Of a stretch of 20,564 nucleotides of DNA, positions 14,668 through 20,564 are shown in pieces (positions within the stretch are counted from its first letter, which is position 1; each line of letters opens with the position of its first letter). A model generated the notes under the pieces. The model was not told the origin of the DNA and did no database searches. It was given only the letters and a program-made list of their open reading frames with translations. Location of the stretch: NCBI GenBank assembly GCA_035942035.1, contig DASZDK010000073.1, positions 1 to 20,564 on the forward strand. Direction: 5' to 3'. Both the position numbers and the translations under genes were made by a program. Source of the DNA: JAHWJR01 sp035942035. GTDB taxonomy: Bacteria; Actinomycetota; Acidimicrobiia; Acidimicrobiales; CADCSY01.

Positions 14668-15100
14668 GGTGGTTTCCCCTTTCGATGTTCGGTCGTCTTC
14701 CGATCTGGATGAGAGTGCTGCCGCACTGCCACCCGTCGCCGTCGGCGCCGGGCAGGTGCTCGTCGAGCATCTGCTCGATGTCGTCGCGCAGGCGTTGCAG
14801 GACGGCCATCTCCTCGGAGAGCTCCGCCACCCGTTCCTCCAACAGCCGCTTGGTCCGTCCGCAGGGGCACAGGCCCTGCTCGCGGATCTGGAGCAGTTCC
14901 CCGATCTCCTCGAGACGGAGGCCGAACCGCTGGGCCCGCTTGATGAAGCGGACCCGGTCGGCGGCATCGTCTCCGTACAACCGGTAACCCGCCGGACTGC
15001 GAGCCGGCTCCGGAAGCAATCCGATGCGCTCGTAGTACCGAAGGGTGTCGGTCGAGGTGCCCACCTGGCTGGCGAGCTTCGACACGGTCAACTGGCTCAC
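14654..15100 (-). CDS. MerR-family metal-responsive regulator
   Basis: Predicted 148-residue activator from a GTG at 15100. The N-terminal MerR winged helix is clear: LTVSKLASQVGTSTDTLRYY (4-23), ERIGLLPEPARSPAGYRLY (24-42) and RVRFIKRAQRFGLRLEEIGE (49-68). A long dimerisation helix follows (about 82-112). Possible metal ligands are C78 and C80 (LCPCGRT) just before that helix and C126 (WQCG) after it, with C147 at the very end. C78 and C126 correspond roughly to the ligand positions of MerR/ZntR-type metal sensors. The specific metal cannot be read from sequence. Its 3' end overlaps the 8-Cys gene. A matching operator with a long-spacer promoter lies directly upstream, so it most likely senses metal and controls its own two-gene unit. 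Confidence 0.9.
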   Translation of the reverse strand: MSQLTVSKLASQVGTSTDTLRYYERIGLLPEPARSPAGYRLYGDDAADRVRFIKRAQRFGLRLEEIGELLQIREQGLCPCGRTKRLLEERVAELSEEMAVLQRLRDDIEQMLDEHLPGADGDGWQCGSTLIQIGRRPNIERGNHRECF

Positions 15101-15106
15101 GAAGCC

Positions 15107-15138
15107 AGCCTATGGGTTGGAGTCAACTTCAAGGTCAA
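15107..15138 (-). promoter_or_regulatory. MerR-type promoter and operator with 20-bp spacer
   Basis: On the minus strand a -35 TTGACC (15138-15133) and a -10 TAGGCT (15112-15107) are separated by 20 bp, longer than the normal 17 and typical of MerR-activated promoters. Within the spacer lies the dyad TTGAAGTTGACTCCAA (15132-15117), symmetric at TTG-AGT--ACT-CAA. The -10 ends 6 bases before the MerR GTG at 15100, so the message is probably leaderless and the gene autoregulated. Confidence 0.75.
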
Positions 15139-15217
15139 GCCTTCTTCAGAGATTTCTCGGGCTTTCTCCTCATATTTCGTGCCGGTAAGGAGAGATCCCA
15201 TCTAGTTACGACGCCTC

Positions 15218-15223
15218 TACCCT
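15218..15223 (+). promoter_or_regulatory. Possible -10 box of the MazG-like gene
   Basis: TACCCT ends 4 bases before the ATG at 15228 and 7 bases before the in-frame GTG at 15231. By the spacing of the other leaderless-type starts here, the GTG could be the true start. The stretch 15133-15227 in front is less GC-rich than its surroundings and holds no gene. Confidence 0.3.
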
Positions 15224-15227
15224 CGAA

Positions 15228-15512
15228 ATGGTGCAAATAGACGCCTTCCAAGAGCTCATGGCCCGCACCTACGGCGAGCGCGACCGACGGCGGGGCAGGG
15301 CGGCATCGTTGGCGTGGCTGGTGGAGGAGGTCGGCGAGTTGGCCCGCGCCGTGCGCAAGGGCACCGAGGCCGAGCAGCTGGCCGAGGTGGGCGACGTCTT
15401 GGCCTGGCTGGCCTCGATCACCGACCAGCTCGGCCTGTCACTCGACGAGGCCGCCCAGCGCTACGCCAGTGGTTGCCCCCGCTGTACGGCGCTGCCGTGT
15501 CGCTGCCCGTGA
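15228..15512 (+). CDS. MazG-like nucleotide pyrophosphohydrolase
   Basis: Predicted 94-residue single-domain protein of the all-alpha NTP-PPase superfamily, which hydrolyses (d)NTPs to (d)NMPs and pyrophosphate, often as house cleaning. The metal-binding pattern is visible as EEVGE (33-37) followed by EVGD (53-56), that is ExxE...ExxD. The C-terminus adds a small cysteine motif, GCPRCTALPCRCP (C83, C86, C91, C93), that could hold a zinc ion; comparable tails occur in other short MazG-like proteins. It converges with asd, whose stop is 10 bases away. The ATG at 15228 and the GTG at 15231 are both possible starts. The substrate is not predictable from sequence. Confidence 0.85.
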   Translation: MVQIDAFQELMARTYGERDRRRGRAASLAWLVEEVGELARAVRKGTEAEQLAEVGDVLAWLASITDQLGLSLDEAAQRYASGCPRCTALPCRCP

Positions 15513-15522
15513 GCGGGGGCGC

Positions 15523-16554
15523 TCAGGGACGACGAGCGAGCAACGCCTCGGCGATCTGCACGGCGTTGAGCGCCGCCCCCTTGCGGAGGTTGTCGCCGGC
15601 CACGAAGAGTGACAATCCGTGCTCGACACCCGGGTCTCGCCGGATGCGGCCCACGAGCGTGGGATCAGTACCGGCCGACCGCAACGGGGTGGGCACCGCC
15701 GCCACCTCGACCGCCGGCGCGCCAGCGAGCAGCTCGGCCGCCCGTTCCGGCGACAGCGCCCGCTCGAACTCGGCATTGATGGCCAGGGAGTGCCCGGTGA
15801 ACACCGGGACGCGCACGCAGGTGCCGGACACGGCCAGGCCGGGCAGGCCGAGGATCTTGCGGCTCTCGTCACGGAGCTTCTGCTCCTCGACGGTCTCGCC
15901 GCTGCCGTCATCGACCAGGTCGCCGGCGAGAGCCACCACGTTGAACGCCACCTGCTCGGGGAAGACCGTGGGCGTTGGCACGCTCACCGCGGCGCCGTCC
16001 CACGCCAGGGCGGCAGAGCTCTCCGCCCCCTTGCGCACCTGGTCCTCCAGCTCGGCGATGCCGGCCAGTCCCGCCCCGGAGACCGCCTGGTAGGTGCTGA
16101 TGACCAGCCGGCGCAGCCCGGCCTCGTCGTGGAGGGGCTTGAGCACGGGCATGGCCACCATCGTCGTGCAGTTGGGATTGGCCACGATGCCCTTGGGGAT
16201 GCGGTCCAGTGCCGAGGCGTTGACCTCGGGCACCACGAGGGGGACCTCAGGGTCCATGCGCCACGCCGACGAGTTGTCGATCACGGTGGCGCCGGCGGCG
16301 ACGAACCGGGCGGCGAGGGCGCGCGAAGCGGTGGCGCCGGCGGAGAACAGGGCCAGGTCGAGACCGGCCAGGTCGGCGGTGACGGCGTCCTCCACCTCGA
16401 TCTCGCCGTCCTGCCAGACGAGAAGGCGTCCGGCCGATCGGGACGAGGCGAACAGGCGCAGCCGGTCGATCGGAAAGCCGCGCTCGGCCAGGACCGACCG
16501 CATCACTCCCCCCACCAGTCCGGTGGCCCCGACGATCCCCACGTTGACGCCCAT
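15523..16554 (-). CDS. asd: Aspartate-semialdehyde dehydrogenase
   Basis: Predicted 343-residue cytoplasmic enzyme that reduces beta-aspartyl phosphate with NADPH to aspartate semialdehyde, the branch point to lysine/diaminopimelate, methionine and threonine. Seen directly: the N-terminal nucleotide fold GIVGATGLVGGVM (6-18), the catalytic cysteine in VANPNCTTM (C129), Gln156 in STYQAVSGAG, and Arg248 and His255 in CVRVPVFTGHS. Length is normal. The ATG at 16554 fits the family start; the frame runs upstream to 16848 but overlaps lysC there. It is 29 bases downstream of lysC on the same strand, the classic actinomycete lysC-asd operon. Confidence 0.97.
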   Translation of the reverse strand: MGVNVGIVGATGLVGGVMRSVLAERGFPIDRLRLFASSRSAGRLLVWQDGEIEVEDAVTADLAGLDLALFSAGATASRALAARFVAAGATVIDNSSAWRMDPEVPLVVPEVNASALDRIPKGIVANPNCTTMVAMPVLKPLHDEAGLRRLVISTYQAVSGAGLAGIAELEDQVRKGAESSAALAWDGAAVSVPTPTVFPEQVAFNVVALAGDLVDDGSGETVEEQKLRDESRKILGLPGLAVSGTCVRVPVFTGHSLAINAEFERALSPERAAELLAGAPAVEVAAVPTPLRSAGTDPTLVGRIRRDPGVEHGLSLFVAGDNLRKGAALNAVQIAEALLARRP

Positions 16555-16583
16555 CGGCCGCAGGCTACCGGCCGGCCGCCGGC

Positions 16584-17807
16584 TCAGACGACGGGTCGGT
16601 CGAGCTCGAAGGCGGCGTGGAGCGCCTGCACCGCCTGCTCGACCTGCTCGGCACGCACCACGCAGGTGATGCGGATCGACGAGGTCGAGATCATCTCGAT
16701 GTTCACCCCGGAGGCGGCCAGCACCTCGAAGGCCTTGGCCGACACGCCGGGGTGCGACTTCATTCCGGCGCCGATCAAGGACACCTTGGCGATGCCGTCG
16801 TCGCCCAGCACCTCGACGGCGCCGAGCTCGGCGGCCCGTTCCTGGCACGACCGCCGGGCCAGCTCCAGGTGCTCGCAGGGCACGGTGAAGGAGATGTCGG
16901 TCCGGCCTTCGGCCGAGATGTTCTGCACGATCATGTCGACCAGGACGTCGTGATCGGCCAGCGCCCGGAACAGCAGGGCGGCGATGCCGGGGCGGTCGGG
17001 GACGCCCTGCACGGTCACCTTGGCATCACCGGTGTCGTGGGTCACTGCCGTGACCACTGCCTTCTCCATCGACGGGTCCTCCTCGCGTACCCAGGTGCCC
17101 GGCTCCCAGGTGAAGCTCGAACGAACGTGCAGGGCCACACCTTGGCGCCGGGCGAACTCCACCGAGCGCATGGCCGGCTTCGGGCAGCCGGTGGCGGTCA
17201 TCTCCAGGAGCTCCTCGAACCCCACCTGGGCCATGCGCCGGGCCGAGGGCACCACTCGGGGATCGGCGGTGAACACGCCGCTCACGTCGGTGTAGAGCTC
17301 GCAGGCGTCGGTGCCCAGCGCCGCGGCCAGCGCCACCGCGGTGGTGTCGGATCCGCCCCGGCCGAGGAAGGTCACGTCGCGCGCCCCGCTCACCCCCTGG
17401 GCGCCGCCGACGACCGGCACCCGCCCCGCCGCCAGCGCCTGGCGGATCCGCTCCGGGCGGACCTCGACGATCTTGGCGTTGGTGTGGGTGCCGTCGGTGA
17501 GGAAGCCGGCCTGGCTGCCGGTGAAGCTGTGGGCCTCGACTTCGAGGTCGTGGAGGGCCATGCACACCAGAGCGGTGGACTTGCGCTCGCCGGCGGTGAT
17601 GAGCATGTCCATCTCCCGGCCCGGACGAGACCGCGACACCTGGCTGGCCAGGTACAGCAGGTCGTCGGTCTCGTGGCCCATGGCGCTCACCACCACCACC
17701 ACCTCGTCGCCTCGGCGCCGGGTGCGGGCGATGTGATCGGCCACGGCCCGAATCCGGTCGGGATCGGCCATCGACGACCCACCGAACTTCTGAATGACCA
17801 GTCCCAT
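16584..17807 (-). CDS. lysC: Aspartate kinase
   Basis: Predicted 407-residue enzyme that phosphorylates aspartate, the committed step of the aspartate-family pathway. The kinase domain shows IQKFGGSSMAD (5-15, catalytic Lys7), MLITAGERKSTAL (68-80), FLGRGGSDTTAVALAAAL (147-164) and YTDVSGVFTADPR (172-184). Two C-terminal ACT domains follow (about 262-330 and 345-405; ISAEGRTDISFTV and GVNIEMISTSSIRITCVV), so feedback inhibition by lysine and/or threonine is likely. The usual GSKILQxRSVEYA-type segment reads GCPKPAMRSVEFARR (207-221), a mild variation. The ATG at 17807 gives the canonical N-terminus. A TAGCGT box lies 10 bases upstream. Some actinomycete lysC genes also encode an internally started beta subunit; I cannot decide this here. 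Confidence 0.97.
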   Translation of the reverse strand: MGLVIQKFGGSSMADPDRIRAVADHIARTRRRGDEVVVVVSAMGHETDDLLYLASQVSRSRPGREMDMLITAGERKSTALVCMALHDLEVEAHSFTGSQAGFLTDGTHTNAKIVEVRPERIRQALAAGRVPVVGGAQGVSGARDVTFLGRGGSDTTAVALAAALGTDACELYTDVSGVFTADPRVVPSARRMAQVGFEELLEMTATGCPKPAMRSVEFARRQGVALHVRSSFTWEPGTWVREEDPSMEKAVVTAVTHDTGDAKVTVQGVPDRPGIAALLFRALADHDVLVDMIVQNISAEGRTDISFTVPCEHLELARRSCQERAAELGAVEVLGDDGIAKVSLIGAGMKSHPGVSAKAFEVLAASGVNIEMISTSSIRITCVVRAEQVEQAVQALHAAFELDRPVV

Positions 17808-17817
17808 GGCCGAGCGG

Positions 17818-17837
17818 ACGCTACCAGCCGTTAGGTT
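17818..17837. promoter_or_regulatory. Back-to-back -10 boxes for lysC and the cyclophilin gene
   Basis: The 38-base region between the divergent starts (17807 and 17846) holds TAGCGT on the minus strand (17823-17818), 10 bases before the lysC ATG, and TAGGTT on the plus strand (17832-17837), 8 bases before the cyclophilin ATG. Both suggest very short or absent leaders. There is little room for an operator. Confidence 0.4.
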
Positions 17838-17845
17838 TGCCCCCC

Positions 17846-18622
17846 ATGCCCACCGAGAAGCGTCGCCGCCAGAAGGAAGGGCGCCAGGCCCGGCTCGCCG
17901 CCCAGCAGGCCAGCCGGCGTCGGGCGCAACGCAAGCGCCGCCTGGTCACCGCGGTGGTCGTGTCGCTGGTGGTCTTCGGCCTGCTGCTGCTCCTGTCGGG
18001 GAACGGGGACGACCCGGCGGAGCACGACGTCGCCACCGGCGAGGGCAACGGCGCCTTCGAGTACGGCACCGGCGAGTGCCCTCCCGAGGCCAAGCCCGAA
18101 GAGCCCGTCCGCCAGTTCGACGACGCCCCGCAGCGCTGCATCGAGGAGGGCGTCGACTACGCCGCCGTGCTCACCACCTCCGAAGGCGAGATCACCGTCG
18201 ACCTGCTGGAGGACACGGCGCCGGGCACGGTCAACAACTTCGTCGTGCTGGCCCGCTACGGCTACTACGACGGGACCCTGTTTCACCGCGTCATCCCCGG
18301 CTTCGTGGTCCAGGGCGGGTCACCACCGGGCGTTCCGGCGGGGACGGGCGGCCCGGGCTACACCATCCCCGACGAGCTCCCGGCCAGCGTCGACGACTAC
18401 ACCGAGGGCTCGGTGGCCATGGCCAACGCCGGCGCCGACACCGGCGGCAGCCAGTTCTTCATCTACCTCGGCCCCAACCCGCTGCCCGGTCCCAAGTACT
18501 CGCTCTTCGGGAACGTGACCGAGGGCCTGGAGGTGGCCAAGGCCATCGAAGACCTGGGCTCGCCCAGCGGTCAGCCCCGCCAGGAGGTCACGCTCGAGTC
18601 GGTGGAGATCGTCGAGCGCTAG
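17846..18622 (+). CDS. Membrane-anchored cyclophilin-type peptidyl-prolyl isomerase
   Basis: Predicted 258-residue protein. A strongly basic N-terminus (1-32) precedes one membrane helix (about 33-50), then a linker with acidic stretches and two cysteines (C78, C98) that could form a disulfide outside the cell. The cyclophilin domain spans about 104-258: TLFHRVIPGFVVQGGSP (144-160, catalytic Arg148, Phe153, Gln156), GSVAMANAGADTGGSQFFI (188-206, Gln203) and LFGNVTEGLEV (220-230). It probably assists folding of secreted proteins. The ATG at 17846 is preferred over an in-frame TTG at 17837, because a TAGGTT box ends 8 bases before the ATG. Divergent from lysC, and converging with the S51-type gene 17 bases on. 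Confidence 0.93.
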   Translation: MPTEKRRRQKEGRQARLAAQQASRRRAQRKRRLVTAVVVSLVVFGLLLLLSGNGDDPAEHDVATGEGNGAFEYGTGECPPEAKPEEPVRQFDDAPQRCIEEGVDYAAVLTTSEGEITVDLLEDTAPGTVNNFVVLARYGYYDGTLFHRVIPGFVVQGGSPPGVPAGTGGPGYTIPDELPASVDDYTEGSVAMANAGADTGGSQFFIYLGPNPLPGPKYSLFGNVTEGLEVAKAIEDLGSPSGQPRQEVTLESVEIVER

Positions 18623-18639
18623 CTCCGGGGGCGGGCCGC

Positions 18640-19305
18640 TCAGCCGGGCAGGACGTCGAAGCCCGCCTCGGCGCCGTCGACGAAGACCCGCACCGCGCCC
18701 TCCCCCTCGGCCCGCCACGTGCCGTCGGGATCGCGCACCAGGGCAGTGCGCTCCGCCACCGCGGCCACGGCCAGGCCTCCGCTGGCCAGGTCGAAGGTGC
18801 GGTGGTGGGCGGCGACCACGTCGGGCTCGGCGTGAGCCAGCACGGCCAGGTTGGTGACCAGGCCCAGTCCCACGGTGAAGGCGCCGCCCCGGGGATCGAC
18901 CATGGGGTCGCACAGCACCATGGCGCCGGCGGACGAGCCGGCGACGACGGCGCCGTCGTCCCACGCCGCCCGGAGCGCCTCCCACACCGGGGTGCCCTTG
19001 AGCACCGAGCGGAGGTGGAGGGGCGAGCCCCCGGAGAGGTAGACGAAACGGGCCCCGCGGACAGTGGCGGCCTTGTCGGGGTCGATGGCGTCGCTGCGGC
19101 TCAGCACGTCGAGGCCGCGCACCTTGCCCCCCAGGCCGTCGAACCAGGCGGTGGCGGTGGCCACGGCGTGGTCGGGGCGCTCGTAGGCGGCGGCGGTGGG
19201 CAGGACCAGGACCTCGTTCCCGCCGCTGGCGTCGAGCAGCGTCCGGTCGAAGGTGCACCCTTCGTGCCACTCGTCACCGCCGACCAGGGCCAGCGGCCCG
19301 CTCAA
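18640..19305 (-). CDS. Peptidase S51 / cyanophycinase-like protein
   Basis: Predicted protein of about 221 residues from a TTG at 19305. The fold is the class I glutaminase-like type used by dipeptidase E and cyanophycinase: an opening GPLALVGGDEW, FVYLSGGSPLHL (about 87-98), the nucleophile elbow VVAGSSAGAMVL (about 120-131, Ser125 in GSSAGA) and a nearby VVAAHHRTFD (His167/168) as likely catalytic His. Substrate cannot be told; aspartyl dipeptides or other short peptides are typical. The start is uncertain. No ATG or GTG lies in frame just before the domain; a GTG at 19386 would add 27 residues but overlap the divergent aat start by 11 bases, and the frame remains open to 19482. It carries no signal peptide with the TTG start. 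Confidence 0.82.
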   Translation of the reverse strand: MSGPLALVGGDEWHEGCTFDRTLLDASGGNEVLVLPTAAAYERPDHAVATATAWFDGLGGKVRGLDVLSRSDAIDPDKAATVRGARFVYLSGGSPLHLRSVLKGTPVWEALRAAWDDGAVVAGSSAGAMVLCDPMVDPRGGAFTVGLGLVTNLAVLAHAEPDVVAAHHRTFDLASGGLAVAAVAERTALVRDPDGTWRAEGEGAVRVFVDGAEAGFDVLPG

Positions 19306-19375
19306 GGGGACAGGACCGGCACGGCGAGCACGCTCGTACGGTAGCGGGTGCCCGCCCAGGCCCCAGACTGGTCGG

Positions 19376-20062
19376 GTGCCACGCACTCGAGAGCCGGACG
19401 GCGTGCAGTGGGACTTCCCGCCGGCCGGCGCCGCCGACGAGGACGGTCTGGTCGGGGTGGGCGCCGACCTGGAGCCGGCCACGTTGCTCCACGCCTACCG
19501 ATCCGGGCTGTTCCCCATGCCCATCGGCAAGGGCCGCCGGGAGCTCCTGGCGTGGTGGTCGCCGGACCCCCGCGGCATCATCCCGCTGGACGGCCTGCGG
19601 GTCAGCCGGTCACTGCGACGGGCGTGCGGGCACTTCGAGGTGAGGACCGACACCGCCTTCGAAGCAGTCATCGACGCCTGCGCCGATCCCAGCCGTGACG
19701 GCACCTGGATCTCCCCGGCGATCCGCCGGGCCTACCTGCGGCTCCACCGGCTGGGATGGGCCCACAGCGTGGAGGCGTGGGGCCCGGACGGCCTGGCCGG
19801 TGGCCTGTACGGCGTCGCCGTGGGCGGCCTGTTCGCCGGGGAGTCGATGTTCCACCGCGTGACCGACGCCTCCAAGGTGGCCCTGGTCGGCTTGGTCGGC
19901 CAGCTCCGCTCCGGCGGGGGCGCACTGCTCGACGTGCAGTGGACCACGCCCCACCTGGCCTCGCTCGGTGCCGTCGACGTTCCCCGCACGCACTACCTGG
20001 AGCTGCTGGCGGACGCCGTGCGCCGGCCCGAGCCCGAGGCGTTCCGCCCCCTTTGCCGGTAG
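19376..20062 (+). CDS. aat: Leucyl/phenylalanyl-tRNA--protein transferase
   Basis: Predicted 228-residue cytoplasmic enzyme that adds Leu or Phe from its tRNA to proteins with N-terminal Arg or Lys, marking them for ClpS/ClpAP-type degradation (bacterial N-end rule). Family motifs in order: LHAYRSGLFPMPIGKG, LLAWWSPDPRGIIPL, SRSLRRACGHFEVRTD, FEAVIDACA...GTWISPAI, HSVEAWGPDGLAGGLYGVAVG, FAGESMFHRVTDASKVAL, and WTTPHLASLGAVDVPR near the end. Length is normal. The GTG at 19376 gives VPRTREPDGVQWDFP, close to the usual N-terminus; no good ribosome-binding site is visible. The short GC hairpin after the stop (GGCG/CGCC, 20063-20074) has no U-tract. Confidence 0.95.
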   Translation: MPRTREPDGVQWDFPPAGAADEDGLVGVGADLEPATLLHAYRSGLFPMPIGKGRRELLAWWSPDPRGIIPLDGLRVSRSLRRACGHFEVRTDTAFEAVIDACADPSRDGTWISPAIRRAYLRLHRLGWAHSVEAWGPDGLAGGLYGVAVGGLFAGESMFHRVTDASKVALVGLVGQLRSGGGALLDVQWTTPHLASLGAVDVPRTHYLELLADAVRRPEPEAFRPLCR

Positions 20063-20334
20063 GGCGCGTGCGCCGCGCGGACCTACGCTAGGCGACCTGC
20101 GAGCTGACCCCCTACGACGACGCCAGCGTCGGCGGCTACGGCAGCGCTTCTCCGGAACACGCTATTTCCACCTCTCTCAAGGCGATGCGGCGACTACCTG
20201 AACCAACGTGCGGTGGCGCTCCTACGCGACCTGAGCGGACCCACTCGCCCCAGGCGGGCTCCGTGGGGCACCCTCGCCTCTTCCGAATGCAGCGTCTCGG
20301 AGGCCCACTCTTGCCCCCCCCGAAACGGAAAACC
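20063..20334. other. Non-coding stretch between aat and the IS end
   Basis: No convincing gene is seen. A TACGCT box at 20084-20089 resembles a -10 element. From about 20101 one plus-strand frame stays open to about 20349 (starting ELTPYDDASVGGYG), but it lacks a start codon with a ribosome site and shows no family I know. It is most likely spacer or the remnant of a gene interrupted by the insertion. No tRNA cloverleaf was found, which I looked for as an insertion target. Confidence 0.4.
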
Positions 20335-20358
20335 GGCTCTACGCGATGAAGCGTGGGG
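20335..20358 (+). repeat. Candidate left terminal inverted repeat of an ISL3-like element
   Basis: GGCTCTACGCGATGAAGCGT begins at 20335, 124 bases before the transposase start. A GGCTCT-type start followed by a purine-rich stretch resembles ends of ISL3-family elements. The right end is outside the window, so the repeat cannot be matched and the boundary is tentative. Confidence 0.3.
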
Positions 20359-20458
20359 CGGGGTGACGCCGGACCCCCGGCCATAGATCCACCACCAAGG
20401 CCACGGGCCTCGCCATTCTGCGGCTGTTCGACGGCTGCAGAACAGGAGGCCCCTGACG

Positions 20459-20564
20459 GTGAAGCACCGTAGCGAGGGCGCCACCGCGTTGCTCGGCATG
20501 CCCGGGTTCGTGGTCGGCGCCCAACTCGAGGTGGACGGCGAGATCTGGCTGCACGTGGAGACGA
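20459..20564 (+). mobile_element. ISL3-family transposase, N-terminal fragment cut by window edge
   Basis: The GTG at 20459 is preceded by a perfect AGGAGG (20444-20449), the strongest ribosome-binding site in the window. It opens a frame that runs off the right edge (about 35 codons). The readable part contains ATALLGMPGFVVGAQLEVDG followed by EIWLHVET. This matches the start of ISL3-type transposases, where LLGLPG...V..V......L.VHVE precedes a zinc-binding cysteine block. That cysteine block and the DDE catalytic region would lie beyond the window, so I cannot tell whether the element is intact. Confidence 0.65.

Noticed and set aside
14669..15205. 178-residue plus-strand open frame with an AAGGAG sequence near its end (about 15187)
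   Set aside because: Antisense to the MerR gene and runs through its promoter; the AAGGAG has no start codon at suitable distance.
16617..17834. 405-residue plus-strand open frame
   Set aside because: Antisense to lysC, whose kinase and ACT motifs are unmistakable.
20063..20334. Search for a tRNA or CRISPR array next to the IS
   Set aside because: No cloverleaf, TPsiC-like GTTCGA motif or direct repeats were found in this stretch.

Overview
The window is very GC-rich, densely coding DNA with many GTG (and possibly TTG) starts and 4-5 base stop/start overlaps (GTGA, TGATG). Together with the gene content this suggests an actinomycete-type chromosome (Actinomycetota), plausibly from a deep-branching class such as Acidimicrobiia. 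The lineage is an inference; no rRNA or other taxonomic marker is present. I see no rRNA, tRNA or CRISPR array.

Layout. (1) Bases 1-2124, minus strand: a DUF3825-type gene that runs off the left edge, then a DUF445 membrane protein. (2) Bases 2195-5408: a metal-uptake ABC transporter (binding lipoprotein, ATPase, permease; minus strand) divergent from a Fur-family regulator on the plus strand, most simply a zinc uptake system with its Zur. (3) Bases 5464-13990, plus strand: a tightly coupled operon of a small YHS-domain protein followed by nuoA, a fused and degenerate NuoB/NuoD-like gene, nuoH, J, K, L, M and N. This is a complete complex I membrane arm with no NuoC, E, F, G or I. Its only peripheral component has lost the Fe-S cysteines and the quinone-site histidines. 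(4) Bases 14061-15138, minus strand: a MerR regulator whose 3' end overlaps a 63-residue, 8-cysteine protein, then a PadR regulator. A MerR-type operator/promoter with a 20-bp spacer lies in front. (5) Bases 15228-18622: a MazG-like pyrophosphohydrolase, the lysC-asd pair (first two steps of the aspartate pathway), and a membrane-anchored cyclophilin divergent from lysC. (6) Bases 18640-20062: an S51-type peptidase divergent from aat (N-end-rule aminoacyl transferase). (7) Bases 20063-20564: non-coding DNA leading into the left end of a probable ISL3-family insertion sequence cut by the window edge.

Most interesting signal. The nuo-like cluster keeps the three antiporter-like subunits, NuoK with both membrane glutamates, and a docking protein, but has no visible redox centre. 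Residues tied to quinone chemistry in NuoA, NuoD and NuoH are altered, and the key TMH5 glutamate of NuoM and NuoN is changed (to Asp and Leu). It therefore looks like a proton- or ion-translocating machine whose energy input is not the classical NADH-to-quinone chain. Partial second nuo clusters are known in other actinomycetes, so novelty lies in the details and must be tested by comparison. The second candidate is the MerR/8-Cys pair, a compact metal sensor with a metallothionein-like partner. Several genes also show a TANNNT box about 6-10 bases before the start codon, which suggests leaderless or near-leaderless transcription.
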